The notes under the pieces: model-generated
Databases searched by the model: none
What the model was told of the DNA's origin: nothing
Seen by the model: only the letters and a program-made list of their open reading frames with translations
Part shown: in pieces, positions 21,921 through 34,061 of the stretch
Position numbering within the stretch: the stretch's first letter is position 1
Layout: the number at the start of each line of letters is the position of its first letter
Assembly (NCBI GenBank): GCA_022266195.1
Contig: WHVY01000002.1
Coordinates: forward strand, 5,657,001 to 5,721,000
Length of the DNA stretch: 64,000 nt
Direction of reading: 5' to 3'
From: Tetranychus cinnabarinus
Lineage: Eukaryota > Arthropoda > Arachnida > Trombidiformes > Tetranychidae
Program-made: the position numbers and the translations under genes

Positions 21921-22673
21921 TTTGGCCTTTACATTTATACTCATCTCAAGCGATTTTCTCATTGTTCACCATGATTCATTTTCATTCTATTCAATTTTTC
22001 TTGATGAGTTTCTTAATTATCTAATATCGATCTCACTTGAAGAAATTAGACGAAATCAACTTGCATCGAAATATTGAGCTACATACTGGATCTGTAAGCG
22101 AAAAAATAATTTTAGAGAATTTCGTTTTACAGTTGGTATTGTTGATACAGTTTTAGATGCTTTGCTAAAAGATTTATCAAAAGGTTGAGTTATCAATTGG
22201 TTAAGCTTGTCTTAATTTTTGTGGCATAATATTTAACATAGGTGATAGAGATAACTGTTAATTTAATCTTAATAATCAAATTAACAACCTAATTTAACCC
22301 GTGCGTTGAAAATTCATCGTTTGGCTGAAAAAATGAAAGTTTACTCGAAAAGAAGGAAGTTGATCAAAGAAAAATACAAATATCATCTGAAAACTCTCTT
22401 CGATATCTTATCATTATTTAAATATTGTAATTAAATCAGTAATTCTGAATATAATCGTGATTGGCATCAACGAAAGGGCAAAACAAAACTACCGCCAGAA
22501 GCTGTCCATCCAATGAAACCAAGTATCACTTATCAAAGGATTGAGTCCAAGGAGATAATTCCTGTGTAAAAATAGCCTACTGTTGAAATCATCTGTTCAA
22601 CTGACAAAGTTGTGAGATTCTTTTGTGCCTGTGAACCAAATAAAATTGAAACTTTTGAAGTTTTGCTCAAACT
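21921..22673. other. Intergenic upstream of the 22674 gene
   Basis: The first 250 bases resemble other cluster-1 3' flanks (18960-19170, 9300-9480). The rest is AT-rich, with no shared promoter block of subgroup a or b, so the gene at 22674 seems to have its own promoter type. Confidence 0.45.
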
Positions 22674-24552
22674 ATGGATTTATTAGAAACTGGTGAAATC
22701 ACAATAGTGAACCGTTCAAAGGAACATCGTATTAGCAAGGAATTAATTCGTGAGATACCTTATTTTGAAAAGATGTTGAGCCTGGATTTAAAGGAATCAA
22801 AGGAAAACAAAGTTGAACTGGATTTTGACGAACAAGCCTTAAAAGCGATTCTCAATTGTGTTGAACTTGATTACATGCTCATTGAAATGGCAACCGTGAT
22901 AAATTTGTGCAACATGATCGATTATTTTGGTATGGACAATTATTTGATGGATGATTGTGTCACCTATTTTCATGACAATTTTAAAATTGAACATCTTCCC
23001 ATTGTTGTACCTCAAGTTACTGCAGCATCTAGATGTATCAACTCAGAAGCTCTCAATGGTTTCATCTGTCGCCATTTCTTGAATATAGCAAACACAACTT
23101 TTTGGTCAAATTGTCCTATTGAAATAGCTGAATACATACTTAAGCTTAATCTGGTGGTTCACTCCGAAAAACAAGTTTTGAATGCTATCGCTAGATGGGT
23201 CAATAATGATTCTAGGTCTAGAATGCGGTATGCTGAAAGATTGTTATATTTAGTCCGATGGTATCACTTTACAGATGTGGATTTTTCAGAAATAACGAAA
23301 AATGAATTTCTTAAATCTGCAGGTTTCCATCCAGTATTGTGGCAGCGTAAAAAACGTAATTGTCATCGTGCTTTCAACCGAGTTAATCAAAATTATTTCA
23401 TCATGATCGAAAATTTGAGTGGTACAAATTTAAAAGTCAAAGTAATTGATTCTAATTTTGTTCAGTTGTTCGGTCGAAAAGTCGAATTGGATGAATCAAT
23501 ATCATTAGACGTTTTTCATGATGAACATGTTTCTGATATCTTTTTTGATTCTGGAAAGAGAGGAATTCGAGTCGATTGGAGCCGCAATAAATATCGTTGG
23601 CTTGACCTTTCAACTTCTCGAAACTATTATTCTAAAATCGAAAAATACATTAATGGAAGAAAAGAGTAAGTGAAATTATTCTGTCATTGCATATTTTCAT
23701 TCTCACTGATATTTATCTGCCGAGCTAATGTTTTTCACATCTTTGTGAAGATTAATAATTGTAAAATATTTAAACAAAGTGAACCGAGTCTCAATATGGA
23801 ATTGGTCAAATGAATGATTGAACATATTACATGAAAAAGGTTGATTGTCATCTTCAATCAATTATAAATGTATCTTAAAGAGAAACAAGGCCTCAAAATT
23901 TAGCCTGAAATCCGTAGAATGTCATGGGAGGGATGTCCACCGAAGGGAAACCTTGATTCTGACTTTTTTCCTTACATTCGATTTATTTCTAGTGATTAAT
24001 CAAAAAATTTTCTTATTGTTTCATTTATTCAGAGCATTCTTTGCGCCTGATAACCACGGAAACCCAACATCATATAGAAACCATTTTATTGAAAATGCAC
24101 ACCTCGAAACTACAGAAAAGTTTATCTGGCTTTATAAATTTAGTCATTGTGCATATACTTATGAAATTTGGCATAGAAAATGCGACCATAAAGATTATCA
24201 CGCTACTTTTTTGGGTGATAATATCTATATATTGACAAGCAGCCGTGATTTTATTCGGTTGGACTCTGTTTTCCGTGAGATCGAGAGAATAGAACTCAAA
24301 AATATTAATGGGAAATTCGCGGATTTACTTCTAACTTCCAGTCAAGTTAATGATGATCGAATTATTGTGATGGATAAGAACACAAAAGACATTCACTGTT
24401 ACAACATAAAAAGTAAAAAATGGAGTTCAATCGATCTTAAGATTAATAATGGTTCCATTGATTGCCGAACGGGCTCTAATGAACTTCTAGCTTTTACTTC
24501 GGCTTTTCTTTCGATAGACGCTAACAGATCTTACATGAACCCTGAACTTTAA
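22674..24552 (+). CDS. BTB-BACK-kelch-like protein, 503 aa, intact and divergent
   Basis: Exon 1 is 22674-23665 and exon 2 24033-24552; the spliced length is 1512 nt. BTB (LSLDLKESKENKVELDFDE), BACK (FICRHFLNIA, IEIAEYI) and the post-BACK block (NYFIMIENLSG, VDWSRNKYRWLDL) are all complete. Exon 2 carries DNIYILTSS, ERIELKN, DLLLTSSQVNDDRIIVMD and KKWSSIDL. The 367-nt intron is longer than in its neighbours. The donor GA/GTAAGT again puts an in-frame TAA at the exon end. It lies outside subgroups a and b in sequence and promoter, and it is the likely source of the relic at 19905, which shares its WKRNCHRAFNR region. Confidence 0.9.
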
Positions 24553-24764
24553 TAAATGAAATTATGATTATTTCTCATGATATTGTCACAATTCAGTACA
24601 CTGAATTAAATCCCTGAGCTTTAACAAAAAAACCAAACTTCACCTTTGGTGAATTGTGAAACTTAATAAATTTTGTAATCATTGAATTTCAGTGATTTTA
24701 TTTATTCATACCTCTTTCGTCTTTCAATCATCAATTGAAGTATCGATACTATCGACGATGTCTC

Positions 24765-25010
24765 TTCAAACAAATCAATTTGCCGTTGTTGATAAAATGA
24801 ATAATACAGATTTGCAAATCAAAGTAATTTACAGAAATTTTCTGCCATTGATAGATACAAAAAAACGATATCTTTTGTGGCAATATCAACGATGAAGAAT
24901 GTAGTCCATTTGATCGCATGATTAGTCATAATTTTGCTGATGAACTAGAGCAGGTCAATCTCAGCCTTTTCATGATAGACATTATTAAATCCAATTGTGG
25001 TTTAAAAGAT
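24765..25010 (+). pseudogene. Internally deleted BTB-family relic
   Basis: Around 24765-24860 the frame reads TNQFAVVDKMNNTDLQIKV and RNFLPLID, a piece of the post-BACK block. It then jumps within 30 bases to an exon-2 blade (NINDEECSPFD-like) and a partial C-terminus. Exon 1 end, intron and most of exon 2 are deleted. Confidence 0.7.
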
Positions 25011-26276
25011 TTTTGGCTCAACCTCATATGCAAAATTTTATATCGGCTCTGATCAACAATAGCAAGACTGAAGCATGTGCAATCTAATTTCTAATTATTA
25101 AGGAAATTTAGAAATAAATCGACAACGAGTTTTAATTTAATGACTTTAAATTTTTGATACAACTATTAAATAACTCGAAAAATTTTTAAACTTTGTCGAT
25201 TTACATCATTAACTAGTAATTCACTGCATCACTTGATCATCGACTAACTTGATTTCCTTGAGTTTTGGCTTTTGGCTATTTCAATTTCTAGATACAATTT
25301 CACGATAAATTATCACTTGGGTTCAATCTAACAACTTGTAAGTCTTTATTCAGCAAACAAGTTGTTATTTATACTTTTATTTTCATGCGAAAGCATCAAA
25401 TATCCATTAGATTCAAACTGCGATACAACCTGCTAAAAATTAGATAATATTCGTAAATATTATTGACATTTCTGTAAACTGCTAATTGATACAAAATAAG
25501 TTGATTTAGGACAATTGGTTGCGAGCCTAAAAAGAGTTAATTTGCTCGTTAAATAGCAAAAATTGGCTATTTTCAGTTGATCCATTACTTGTCATTGGTA
25601 TCGATAGCTCACTATTTTCACAATATTGCCACTGGCAACCAAAATAATTATCATGTTGCCGCTCAACCATTTATTTGTTTTGTTTCCCTGAATTCGGGTA
25701 TAAATAAGTTTTATTTATTGCAAATGTTTCAGTTGAAAACGTTCCAAACGTCCCAACTGTCGTGATTCCTTTCAATTGGTCTTTAAAATTTTTCCTGTTC
25801 TATGGCTAGTCATTTGTGTCCCTTATCTAGGTTTAATTTATGTCTGATTATCGAAAGGTGATTATGAGTAAATGATTCTGTGATTATTCTGCCCCTGACC
25901 TGGATATTCATAGTCAACCAGTCAACAGTCAACAAAGTGCTTATGCATCTGTTCACCATTATCGTTACAAAATCTTCACCATCAATGATAACTCTGCATG
26001 TATTGCCTTTGAGATTTAGTTGATCATGGTAAATCTCTTTTGATCTGATACTCAAAATTTATCTCACAATCAAAATGTACATTTGAAATGCTACCCTATT
26101 TCACTGCTATTCTGAAATCATTCCATGGACAAAACATCAAGCTTACTCTCAAAATATAGTGGTCTCAGTTTTTGTTTACTTGCTTATAGTTGTCGTCTCT
26201 GCCAATCATTTTATATTGTATAAACAATAATTTATTACTGTCATTATTGTTAACCATTATCATCAGCTGGAAGCAA
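25011..26276. other. Intergenic, end of cluster 1
   Basis: No family sequence, no sustained frame. Short frames at 25577 (+) and 25810 (-) have no recognisable features. The tail carries the putative promoter of the esterase gene; a pyrimidine-rich stretch ending ATCAG at 26265 could be a splice acceptor for a noncoding 5' exon. Confidence 0.45.
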
Positions 26277-28058
26277 ATGGATCAAATGGATGCATTGGTG
26301 GTCCAATTGAAACTGTCTGATCAAACAAAAGGCTTGGAAAATTTGATTAACTCCTTGGAAAAACTATCAAGACTGTGTAAAACCTTGATACATTTAGGAC
26401 CTCGATATGATTGGAAAGACCTTCCTTACAATGGATATCGAAGTATCGTGAAATTGTGTAATTTATTTACAACCAATGTTATTAAACCAAGTTTGAAAAG
26501 TAACAAGATCAACAGAGAATCACTTGTTGGAGTAGTCAACCTATTAATTGCAATGTCAGAACGAGCTATAATTTTTTCCAAGGAAACTCAAAATCCTCCT
26601 GAGAAAACAATGCAGAATATTGCCAGTGAACTCTTCCTTGGAACTAAACAACATTTTGTAGATATCGAGTCTCATCTCGAGCATTATTGGGGATATCATG
26701 CTTTCTTCTGGATGACACCAAGTTCCCGTTGGGTTCCTTACCTGTTTTCCTTAAGCACTGCATTGATTCATAAATTACCAAAATCATTGCTAGCATCGAT
26801 ATCTAATGAAGAGTATGGAACTCTTTTGACTTACGCAACCTGGAAAGCAACCCCTTTCTTTCCCATGAATGTCTCTAATTATGTCAACAATTGTTTCAGT
26901 AGAGCTTACAGCAGTTTACTCTGCATCGTTAATGGCGTTGACTTTCAGCAGTTGTTGGTTCCAAGGCAATCAAGATGGATAGTTCCAGATGATGGAAGTC
27001 GAATCACAAAACCATTCTCTGAATCAGCCGACAACAGTTTCCACGAGAATCTAAGCAACATTGATAAAGAAAAAAATCCAGTTCTCTGTTATCTTATGAA
27101 AAGCAAATCTCTCATACCCTCTGGTGACGTTATCCTTCATGCTCAAGGTGGCGGATTCATAATTGATGCTCGTCTATTCCATGAATCTTATTTACGTGAT
27201 TGGGTTCAAAAATTGGATGGAGCGGTTATTGTAAATGTCATTTACAGTCGTTTTGTGCGATATCCGTGCGCACTTCAAGAATTTATCGATGTTTACTTTT
27301 GGTTAACCAAGGGCGGTGAAGATGTAATCAAAACCCTTGGATTTAAACCTCGACGAATAATCTGTCTTGGAGATTCTGCTGGTTTTTTTCTTCTTTTAAC
27401 TATGTGTTGTGCTGTTCGGGATATTCAATTGATCTCTCCATCGGAAATTTCTCTTTATCCTGAAGCTCTCATGGGTATCTGTCCTTTTCCTTCAATAGGA
27501 GCTCCGAATATTTTCTCATCCTTTCTGCTCACCTATGTAGATTTTTTTCTCTCTCCTTCTTTGATTATGCATTGTATTTCATTATACAGCACAGGAATTC
27601 TGTTCGACTCTGAATGCCTTGATTTCGACAATAACAATGAGAACAATGGCTCTGAGACATCATCACCGCCCTGGTTGAAAGAAGCAACAGCTTTAACATT
27701 TTTCGAAAATTTTTATCATACTTGGATCAAAGAAGGTAAAAGTTGGCATGACTGTGATCCAGATGAATTTCATTCTCGAACTAACAAGATAGCATCTCGC
27801 ATACCGTTACCTTATATTTCCCCTCTATTATCTTATGATCTAGACGCTATTAATGATTTGAAATTATCCTTAATCTCAACTGAATTCGACCCCTGTTTGG
27901 ACCTGTGCATTGAATTAGCCAAGCAGTGGAAAGGAAAATTATCATTTGATGTGATCGAAAACATGGCCCATGGTTTCTACGGCTATTATTCACTTAGCAA
28001 TGAATGCTATAAAGCAACTGAATTTTGTTTTAAGAGACTTAAAGACGTTTGTTCATAA
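26277..28058 (+). CDS. Hsl: Hormone-sensitive lipase-like esterase, 593 aa, intronless
   Basis: The N-terminal half (about residues 1-270) matches the HSL_N domain. The C-terminal half is an alpha/beta hydrolase of the HSL family. The oxyanion-hole motif appears as HAQGGGF, the nucleophile elbow as GDSAG, the acid as EFDPCLD and the histidine as MAHGF, so the catalytic triad is complete. HSL hydrolyses diacylglycerol and sterol esters at lipid droplets. I placed the start at the first ATG in the frame (26277); the open frame extends further 5' without ATG. At 593 residues it is shorter than human HSL (about 775), mainly because of a short regulatory insert. It is intronless, unlike its neighbours, which could mean retrocopy origin or intron loss. 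GDSAG is followed by FF instead of the usual GN. Confidence 0.88.
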   Translation: MDQMDALVVQLKLSDQTKGLENLINSLEKLSRLCKTLIHLGPRYDWKDLPYNGYRSIVKLCNLFTTNVIKPSLKSNKINRESLVGVVNLLIAMSERAIIFSKETQNPPEKTMQNIASELFLGTKQHFVDIESHLEHYWGYHAFFWMTPSSRWVPYLFSLSTALIHKLPKSLLASISNEEYGTLLTYATWKATPFFPMNVSNYVNNCFSRAYSSLLCIVNGVDFQQLLVPRQSRWIVPDDGSRITKPFSESADNSFHENLSNIDKEKNPVLCYLMKSKSLIPSGDVILHAQGGGFIIDARLFHESYLRDWVQKLDGAVIVNVIYSRFVRYPCALQEFIDVYFWLTKGGEDVIKTLGFKPRRIICLGDSAGFFLLLTMCCAVRDIQLISPSEISLYPEALMGICPFPSIGAPNIFSSFLLTYVDFFLSPSLIMHCISLYSTGILFDSECLDFDNNNENNGSETSSPPWLKEATALTFFENFYHTWIKEGKSWHDCDPDEFHSRTNKIASRIPLPYISPLLSYDLDAINDLKLSLISTEFDPCLDLCIELAKQWKGKLSFDVIENMAHGFYGYYSLSNECYKATEFCFKRLKDVCS

Positions 28059-28744
28059 CTTTTCACGACTAATTTAAACATAATTTTAGTGAATTTTTTT
28101 TCTTCAAATTCTATATTTTTTCTAAAAGCCTGATGAAAATTGTAATAAATTACTCAAGCAACAATTGCAATATAAAACGAAACTCAATTTTTAGATGATT
28201 TATTCAAAACCAAGCCTAGTTCTTATAAAGCTTCAACCATGATAAGCTCATTTTTATTAACTTTCAATCACTTGTCATGTTTGTGTGTACATAAAACCAA
28301 CTGATGACGAAAATTTGCTTCAAGCATCAATAATCATCTCTTTGATTCGCTGAATCAAGGTTCTGAGAAGTCGAATCTTGAAATTGAAGGTAAGGATTCA
28401 CCATTTAATTGGTAAGGTTATGCAAAAAACTCAATGATGAACCAAAATGAATGCTGCTCTTCAAGTTTCTAGAGATGATTTTCGTGGTGAAGATTGGCAA
28501 GCTTTCAAAAATCATGGTTGTTATTGAATCCTTGTGAGTTGTCTCATCTTATCCTGAAGCGTAATTTATTTTAATTGTGAATTAAAATGAAATGTTATGC
28601 TCTTAATGCTCGTTAGAGGTCACTAGCAAGTTTCTCAAGTTTCTCCATTTTTTTCATATATAAACTTTCGCGTTTGGTAAATTGACTTCACTTCGTTGTT
28701 AATCGATTCACTTATTATATTGATTCCTCCATAAAATACCAAAA
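28059..28744. other. Intergenic
   Basis: Esterase 3' end with AATAAA-type words near 28142, then AT-rich spacer. TATATAAA at about 28658-28666 lies some 85 bases before the PLAT gene ATG and could be its TATA box. Confidence 0.4.
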
Positions 28745-30088
28745 ATGAATAAATTCTATTGTATTCTGGTATTCCTGTTTGTTATTTCATCCCTCCATGA
28801 AGTCTGCAACGCCAACAGTAAGTAATTTCCCAACAACCTTTAGCCTTGTTTACATTGGTCACCATCATCTGTCTTTTGAAAATCAAGCATTTCGTTATTC
28901 TCTGATGATTTATATTCTCTGTATTGCTTGACTTTATATGTTTCTATGTTATGTCATTTAGATTCGTAATGTTGAGTGACATTGTTGAATTTCGAATGCT
29001 TTTTACTTGAAGACTTTCTGAAAACTGACCACATATCCTATGTTTTGATTGAATCTTTTGCTCTTTTTCTTTAATATCTCCAGTTTATGGTTATAATGTA
29101 ACTATTGTCACCTCATCGGACAAGGATCGAAAATTTGACAGTGTCACTGGAAAATTCAAAATTGACATGAAAGGAAAAGATGCTGCTGGTAAAAATTTCA
29201 GCCATTACATCGTTCTAAATCCTGAGTAAGTTACATTTAATACCCATCTTATCACATTTGTTTGTCAACTTATTTTCATGAAAAACTCTTATTGGTTTAA
29301 GATTGAGCTGTTGAATTGAATTTGATGACTGTAGATAAAATCCACTTTTAGAAGTATTACAAGTCTAACTGAAAGATTTCATTCTTATAGTTTTGTATTT
29401 GTCGTAAGATTTAGGTTAAGCTCATCAAAAATATTGACAAGTCGGAAATAATCGCATCATGAGTTACTTACTACCTTAACTTTATTTGATCAAGATAATT
29501 GAACCTCTTGAACCGTCCTTTGAATTGTGCAAGTATTGCTTCTAATCAATAATATATTGTCAAACAGGAAACAAATTATGGTTGATTAATAGCATGTTGA
29601 TTAGATTGATATAAGTAGGCTTGTTTATCACATATGACAATGAAAATATTTTTAATAAAACATCTTGTTTACTTCTTTCAGTGGAGATGAAATAAAATTC
29701 AATAAGAGCTACTCATTCCCAGCTGCTGCACAGTATCCGATTGAAAATATCACTGACGTTCACTTGAGATGGACATTGAAATCACCATTCAACCCTATCT
29801 ACTTGATCAACAAACCCAAAGTTTATTTTGACCGGATTACACTTCAGGCTAACCAACTTGAGCGAGGAATGTAAGTATTTTTCACCCACCTTTCATCTTT
29901 CGTTTAACTATTAGACCAATCAAATCAATGTAACTAATGAGTTTATGTTTTTCCATAGAACTACTCTTTCAACCAGAATCTACTGTGGAAAAAAGAGGAA
30001 ACCTGTAGGAATAAGACACGACGAAGGTGAACTCTTCGAAACCTGCCTGCCAGTTCCTCTCTATCCCATCCCGGGACTCACCGCTTAA
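28745..30088 (+). CDS. Secreted single-PLAT-domain protein, 177 aa
   Basis: Four exons: 28745-28817, 29084-29225, 29682-29870 and 29959-30088 (534 nt, in frame). Residues 1-23 form a signal peptide (hydrophobic FYCILVFLFVISSL), encoded almost alone by exon 1. The remainder resembles the PLAT/LH2 C-terminal domain of pancreatic-type lipases: YNVTIVTSS, FKIDMKG, VHLRWTLKS, FDRITLQ, and near the end IYCGKK...ETC, where two cysteines take the place of the lipase C-terminal disulfide. There is no lipase catalytic domain in the exons or nearby frames. PLAT domains bind lipids or partner proteins at membrane surfaces, so a secreted lipid-interacting role is plausible. It is paralogous to 35328-36147 with the same exon plan. 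Homology is read by eye and is moderate. Confidence 0.75.
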
Positions 30089-30467
30089 TCGTGACTAAAA
30101 TATGGATGTTTTTCCAAAAATTCGTATATCAACAGGGTTATAAAAGTTACAACTGTAATTCTTTATGCAATATCTTAACTGCTTAATCTAAAAATTTATG
30201 TAACGTTTGGGATAAATAACAAGACTTGATACTAATTTATTAGTAAAGTGACCATTCAATTGTTTAAAATGTATTGAAAAAAGTATAATTGAGTTTTGAT
30301 TTAAAATAATCATCGTTCTAGGTTAGGGGTTCAAGGCTTTCCCAAAAGAATAACAATTTTGAACTTGAGTTACAATTTAGCTGTTATTTACAAGAATATT
30401 TTGCGGGGCTGCTCAACAAATTGCATTTTCCGGCATCAAATCTTTACAACACTGAACAATCAAGCCG
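30089..30467. other. Convergent intergenic space
   Basis: 3' flanks of the PLAT gene (+) and HMG-CoA lyase (-). AATAA words are present on both strands; no further feature. Confidence 0.4.
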
Positions 30468-31688
30468 TCAGCATTTGGAATTTTTGGCACGTAAAGCTCT
30501 CACTACCCTGGAAGCAGATTCACGACCGAGGATAGAGCAGATGAATGAACTTGTTTCAACAAGATTATCAAAATTGACTCCAGTTTCAATGCCCATACCA
30601 TGAAGCATAAATACTAGATCTTCCGTGGCTACATTTCCAGTGGCACCTGGAGCGTATGGACATCCACCGAGACCGGCGATTGACGAGTCAAATGTTGAAA
30701 TACCAAATTGGAGAGCTGTATAGATATTGGCCAAAGCCATTCCAAAAGTATCATGGCAATGAAGAGCTAAACAATCCAACGGAATGCGACGAGTTACTTT
30801 TTCTAATAACCTTTCCATTGTTCCGGGATTTCCAACACCGATTGTATCTCCAAGAGAAACCTCATAACAACCCATTTCATGCAATCGTTGTGCATATTGA
30901 GTAACCTTGTCTGGATCAACTTGACCTTCATATGGACAGCCAATGACACAGGACAAATATCTAGAAAAAATGAAAATCATTAGTTTAAATTAAGAATCTG
31001 CCATGATACGAATATCATGCTAAATTTTTAAATACTAACCCTCTGACATTAAGGCCTGCTTTCAATGCCACTTTCATTATTTCTTCAACTCGGATAAAAC
31101 CTTCTTCGATAGAGCAATTGGTATTGTTCCTGTCGAGAAAACAATTTATAAATGCATTAGTTGCAGCAAAATCAGCATCCAGATTTCACGTGTTTTTTCT
31201 TTATCGGATAATTGTTGAAAACGGAAAATTGCTCATTGAATGGACCTACTTTGAGAAAGCTTCTGTAGCGGCAGAGAAGACAGCAATCTCTTTGACACCG
31301 GATTTGATCGCATTTTCCAATCCATTCAGATTTGGCACCAAAACAGGATAACTCACATCATGTTTCTTTTCAATTTGACTGTACACTTGTTTATTATCAG
31401 CCATCTGAGGTACCCATTTTGGTGAGACAAATGAAGTAACTTCAATCACCTTCAAACCACAATTGTTCAACCTGTTGATTAAATCCACTTTTGTAGACGT
31501 TTCGATCACTTTTTTCTCATTCTGTAATCCATCTCGAGGTCCAACCTCAACGATTTTGACTGGAGATGGGTAAAGCCTTAAGTTGTTGAAGCTCTACAAA
31601 AAAAAGAGGGAAAACATTGAAATCACAGATTTAATTAATTTTAAAATTCACTAACCCGAGAGATTAACCTGTTGATTGATGAAGCCAT
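30468..31688 (-). CDS. HMGCL: Hydroxymethylglutaryl-CoA lyase, mitochondrial, 319 aa
   Basis: Four exons (minus strand order): 31656-31688, 31250-31593, 31040-31129, 30468-30960; 960 nt, in frame. It cleaves HMG-CoA to acetoacetate and acetyl-CoA in leucine breakdown and ketogenesis. The TIM-barrel landmarks are present: VGPRDGLQNE (active-site R and D), TSFVSPKWVPQM, GCPYEG, SLGDTIGVG, LHCHDTFG (metal-binding histidines), and GGCPYAPGATGN with the catalytic cysteine loop. Length matches human HMGCL (325). The N-terminus (MASSINRLISR...) is Arg/Ser-rich and fits a mitochondrial presequence; it is mostly in the tiny first exon. The C-terminus lacks a clear peroxisomal signal. Confidence 0.96.
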
Positions 31689-32283
31689 CACAGCAATTGA
31701 TTGTTAAGTAAACACAGCATGGTTAGCTCCTTTTGTTAACAATTATCAAAACAATTATTTACTGATATCACTATTGATAAACAATCATACTTGAAAAGAT
31801 GGATAAAAAGATATCCTATCTAAAGTATCAGTATCCGTATATCAATTAAATATGATGTTTTGCTTGATTGTTCATTAAATGGCACATGTATTAATTTATA
31901 GCCCAATAAAAAAAGAAATTTAATATTCAAAAGGTCTAAAGATGTCAGAAATATAAGATTAATCAAATTGATCTTATAATTTCATTGCATTGTGCCTTAT
32001 GCATTGGCTTCATACTACTACAGTAGATCTACTCGATCCCATTCCAAGATTTGCTACTCATGATCAAAGCAATTTGCAATTAATTTTTCCATTTCAATAA
32101 ATTGAAAATCATCAAACTTATTCATCAAAATGACAAATAAAGCCTTAAAAGATAATTCAATGTACACTTCAATGTAAAACTAATACAAATGAATTTTTTT
32201 GATGAAAAGCAAATTCTTAAGTAACGTCAACTTTATAAGATCGCAAACTAAAAGGGGAAATTTTATTGAATTATTCAATTACA
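31689..32283. other. Intergenic upstream of HMG-CoA lyase
   Basis: AT-rich; no coding frame or repeat recognised. Confidence 0.4.
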
Positions 32284-32986
32284 GGGTCATTACTAAAACA
32301 TGATAGTGTGTTTTTTTTGAATAACTTTTCCGTTCCTTCGCCAATCTGGCTCATTCTTGCAGAAAATAATCTTGAATAAGGGGGAAGCTAAGATATGGAC
32401 CGGTCAATTTTTTTGAATATTGCAGACCAAAACGGCGCCTGCGCAAAATAAAGGTAAAATTTTCGGGCGTCGTTCGGGTTTTTGCTCGATCTTTTTCGAC
32501 ACGATAGATATTTTTAAGTTTTTTTTACGGTTTTTCAAACTTTGTTAGTCAGTCGAAAATATAACGAAACCATTTTGTCATTGCATTTCGATTAAAGTAA
32601 CTTATAGTCAATTGAAGAAGGCATTTCATCAAGCGACAACTCAAGCAAATTGAACGCAATCTGAAAAGCGCAGCATTGACGCTATTGAGCAGTATTATCT
32701 CAACATTTTTTTGTTAAAGGGGACAAGAAAAATCCTCTGGCATCATTTCGAAAAGAAAAATCAGCATAGTATCTCAGAAATCTGTCTATGAAAGCGCCTA
32801 TTCAATAACATTGGGCCTAAAAATCGACGCTTCCCGATTATCGAAAACGATGTTTGACACTGCGAAAATCTTGAATATAAGCTTCCCCCTTATCCAAGAT
32901 TATTTTCTGAAAAAATGAGCTTGATTGGCGAAGAAATAAAAAAGTTATTCAAAAAAAACACACTATCATGTTTTAGTAATGACCCC
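32284..32986. mobile_element. Foldback/MITE element with about 110-bp inverted termini
   Basis: Left end GGGTCATTACTAAAAC... and right end ...GTTTTAGTAATGACCC are inverted repeats. The similarity extends about 110 bases inward (TGATAGTGTG, T-run, GAATAACTTTT, CGCCAATC, GCTCATT, CAGAAAATAATCTTG, AAGGGGGAAGC). The 500-bp centre is noncoding. The exact target duplication is unclear: TACA occurs on both sides but two bases off on the right. It lies 3' of the CRAL-TRIO gene. Confidence 0.8.
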
Positions 32987-33009
32987 GTACAATTAAAACC
33001 AATGAAACT

Positions 33010-34061
33010 TCAATGTATTGCCTTCACTGGAGCATCATTACCAAACTTATTGATCACATTGGTTACATAATTGATGCTTTCATCAATCTGTTTATCATTA
33101 AAACCTTTCAATTCAAGAAACTCTTTCAAGCTCACACAATTAACCCACTCTTGATATGTGCAATTATAAATTGATCCTCCTAAATAACAAGGTAAATCCT
33201 CTGTTTTGGTTGTTAACTGGTTGACAACTGAGTGATCTGAGACAGCAATCAAATCTCGAATGAATCCAGGCAAAATAGTTCGTATTATTGTATAAATGGT
33301 TTTAAATTTCCAGTCCATATTACAAAATGTCAGCGATTCAATAAACGGAGGATAAATGAAGACCAAAATGTTGATAATTTCCTTGATGACGAACAAATCA
33401 ATCTTTGAATTGGCACAATCAATAATCAATCTCGGCTTGCAATGGTTAATATCGATAATTTTAATCATTTTCTCGACACTCCAAGAAACGTATTGATAAA
33501 CAAGTGGAAGCAGATTTTTTGGTGGTGAAGGGAAACACAATCGTAATATTAATGTTGGTGCTCCGCCGCAATTGGAAGGTACAAGAGTAACAAAAGTAAT
33601 GGAATGCAATTCTTTCGGGAAACTTCCAGCTTTCAATGAATTTATTTTATTTTCCAATTTCCATGAGAATAATTTCTTTGCTGATTGTAAGGCTCGTTTA
33701 GAAGACAAATTAGTTTCCAGAAAAGCTTTCATCACGTAGTTTGATTGACTTATCAATTTCTGGTCAGCTTCATCCCAAGATGCATATTCTGGACAGTTGA
33801 TTAGCTCTTTACGTAATTGTTCAACATCATCAATTGATCTGCAATTTCAAATTATCGTAATTTTTATTTTTAAGAAACCATTATTAGAGGTTTGATTTGA
33901 TTTATCGCAAATTTGCAAATGATTAAACTTGATATTGGATCATGAAAACTTGTATATTTTGGGTAAATAAGGGGTTGAGAGTTTAATAAATCAATTTTTA
34001 GCCAGACTTACCTTGAATCTTCCCTGGGTTCATTTGATATTTTATCACTATTCACAACCAT
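33010..34061 (-). CDS. CRAL-TRIO lipid-binding domain protein, 292 aa
   Basis: Two exons: 34012-34061 and 33010-33838 (879 nt, in frame). The N-terminal residues 1-110 form a helical CRAL-TRIO-N-like region (DDVEQLRKELINCPEY). From about 120 to 250 the SEC14/CRAL-TRIO pattern follows: RLIIDCANSKID, IINILVFIYPPFIESLTFCNM, IRTILPGFIRDLI, and the closing motif LPCYLGG corresponding to LPEELGG. Such proteins carry hydrophobic ligands such as retinoids, tocopherols or phosphoinositides; the ligand cannot be predicted. The closest match may be the CRAL-TRIO part of MOSPD2-like proteins, without MSP domain or membrane anchor. No signal peptide. Fold assignment is firm, function is not. Confidence 0.78.
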
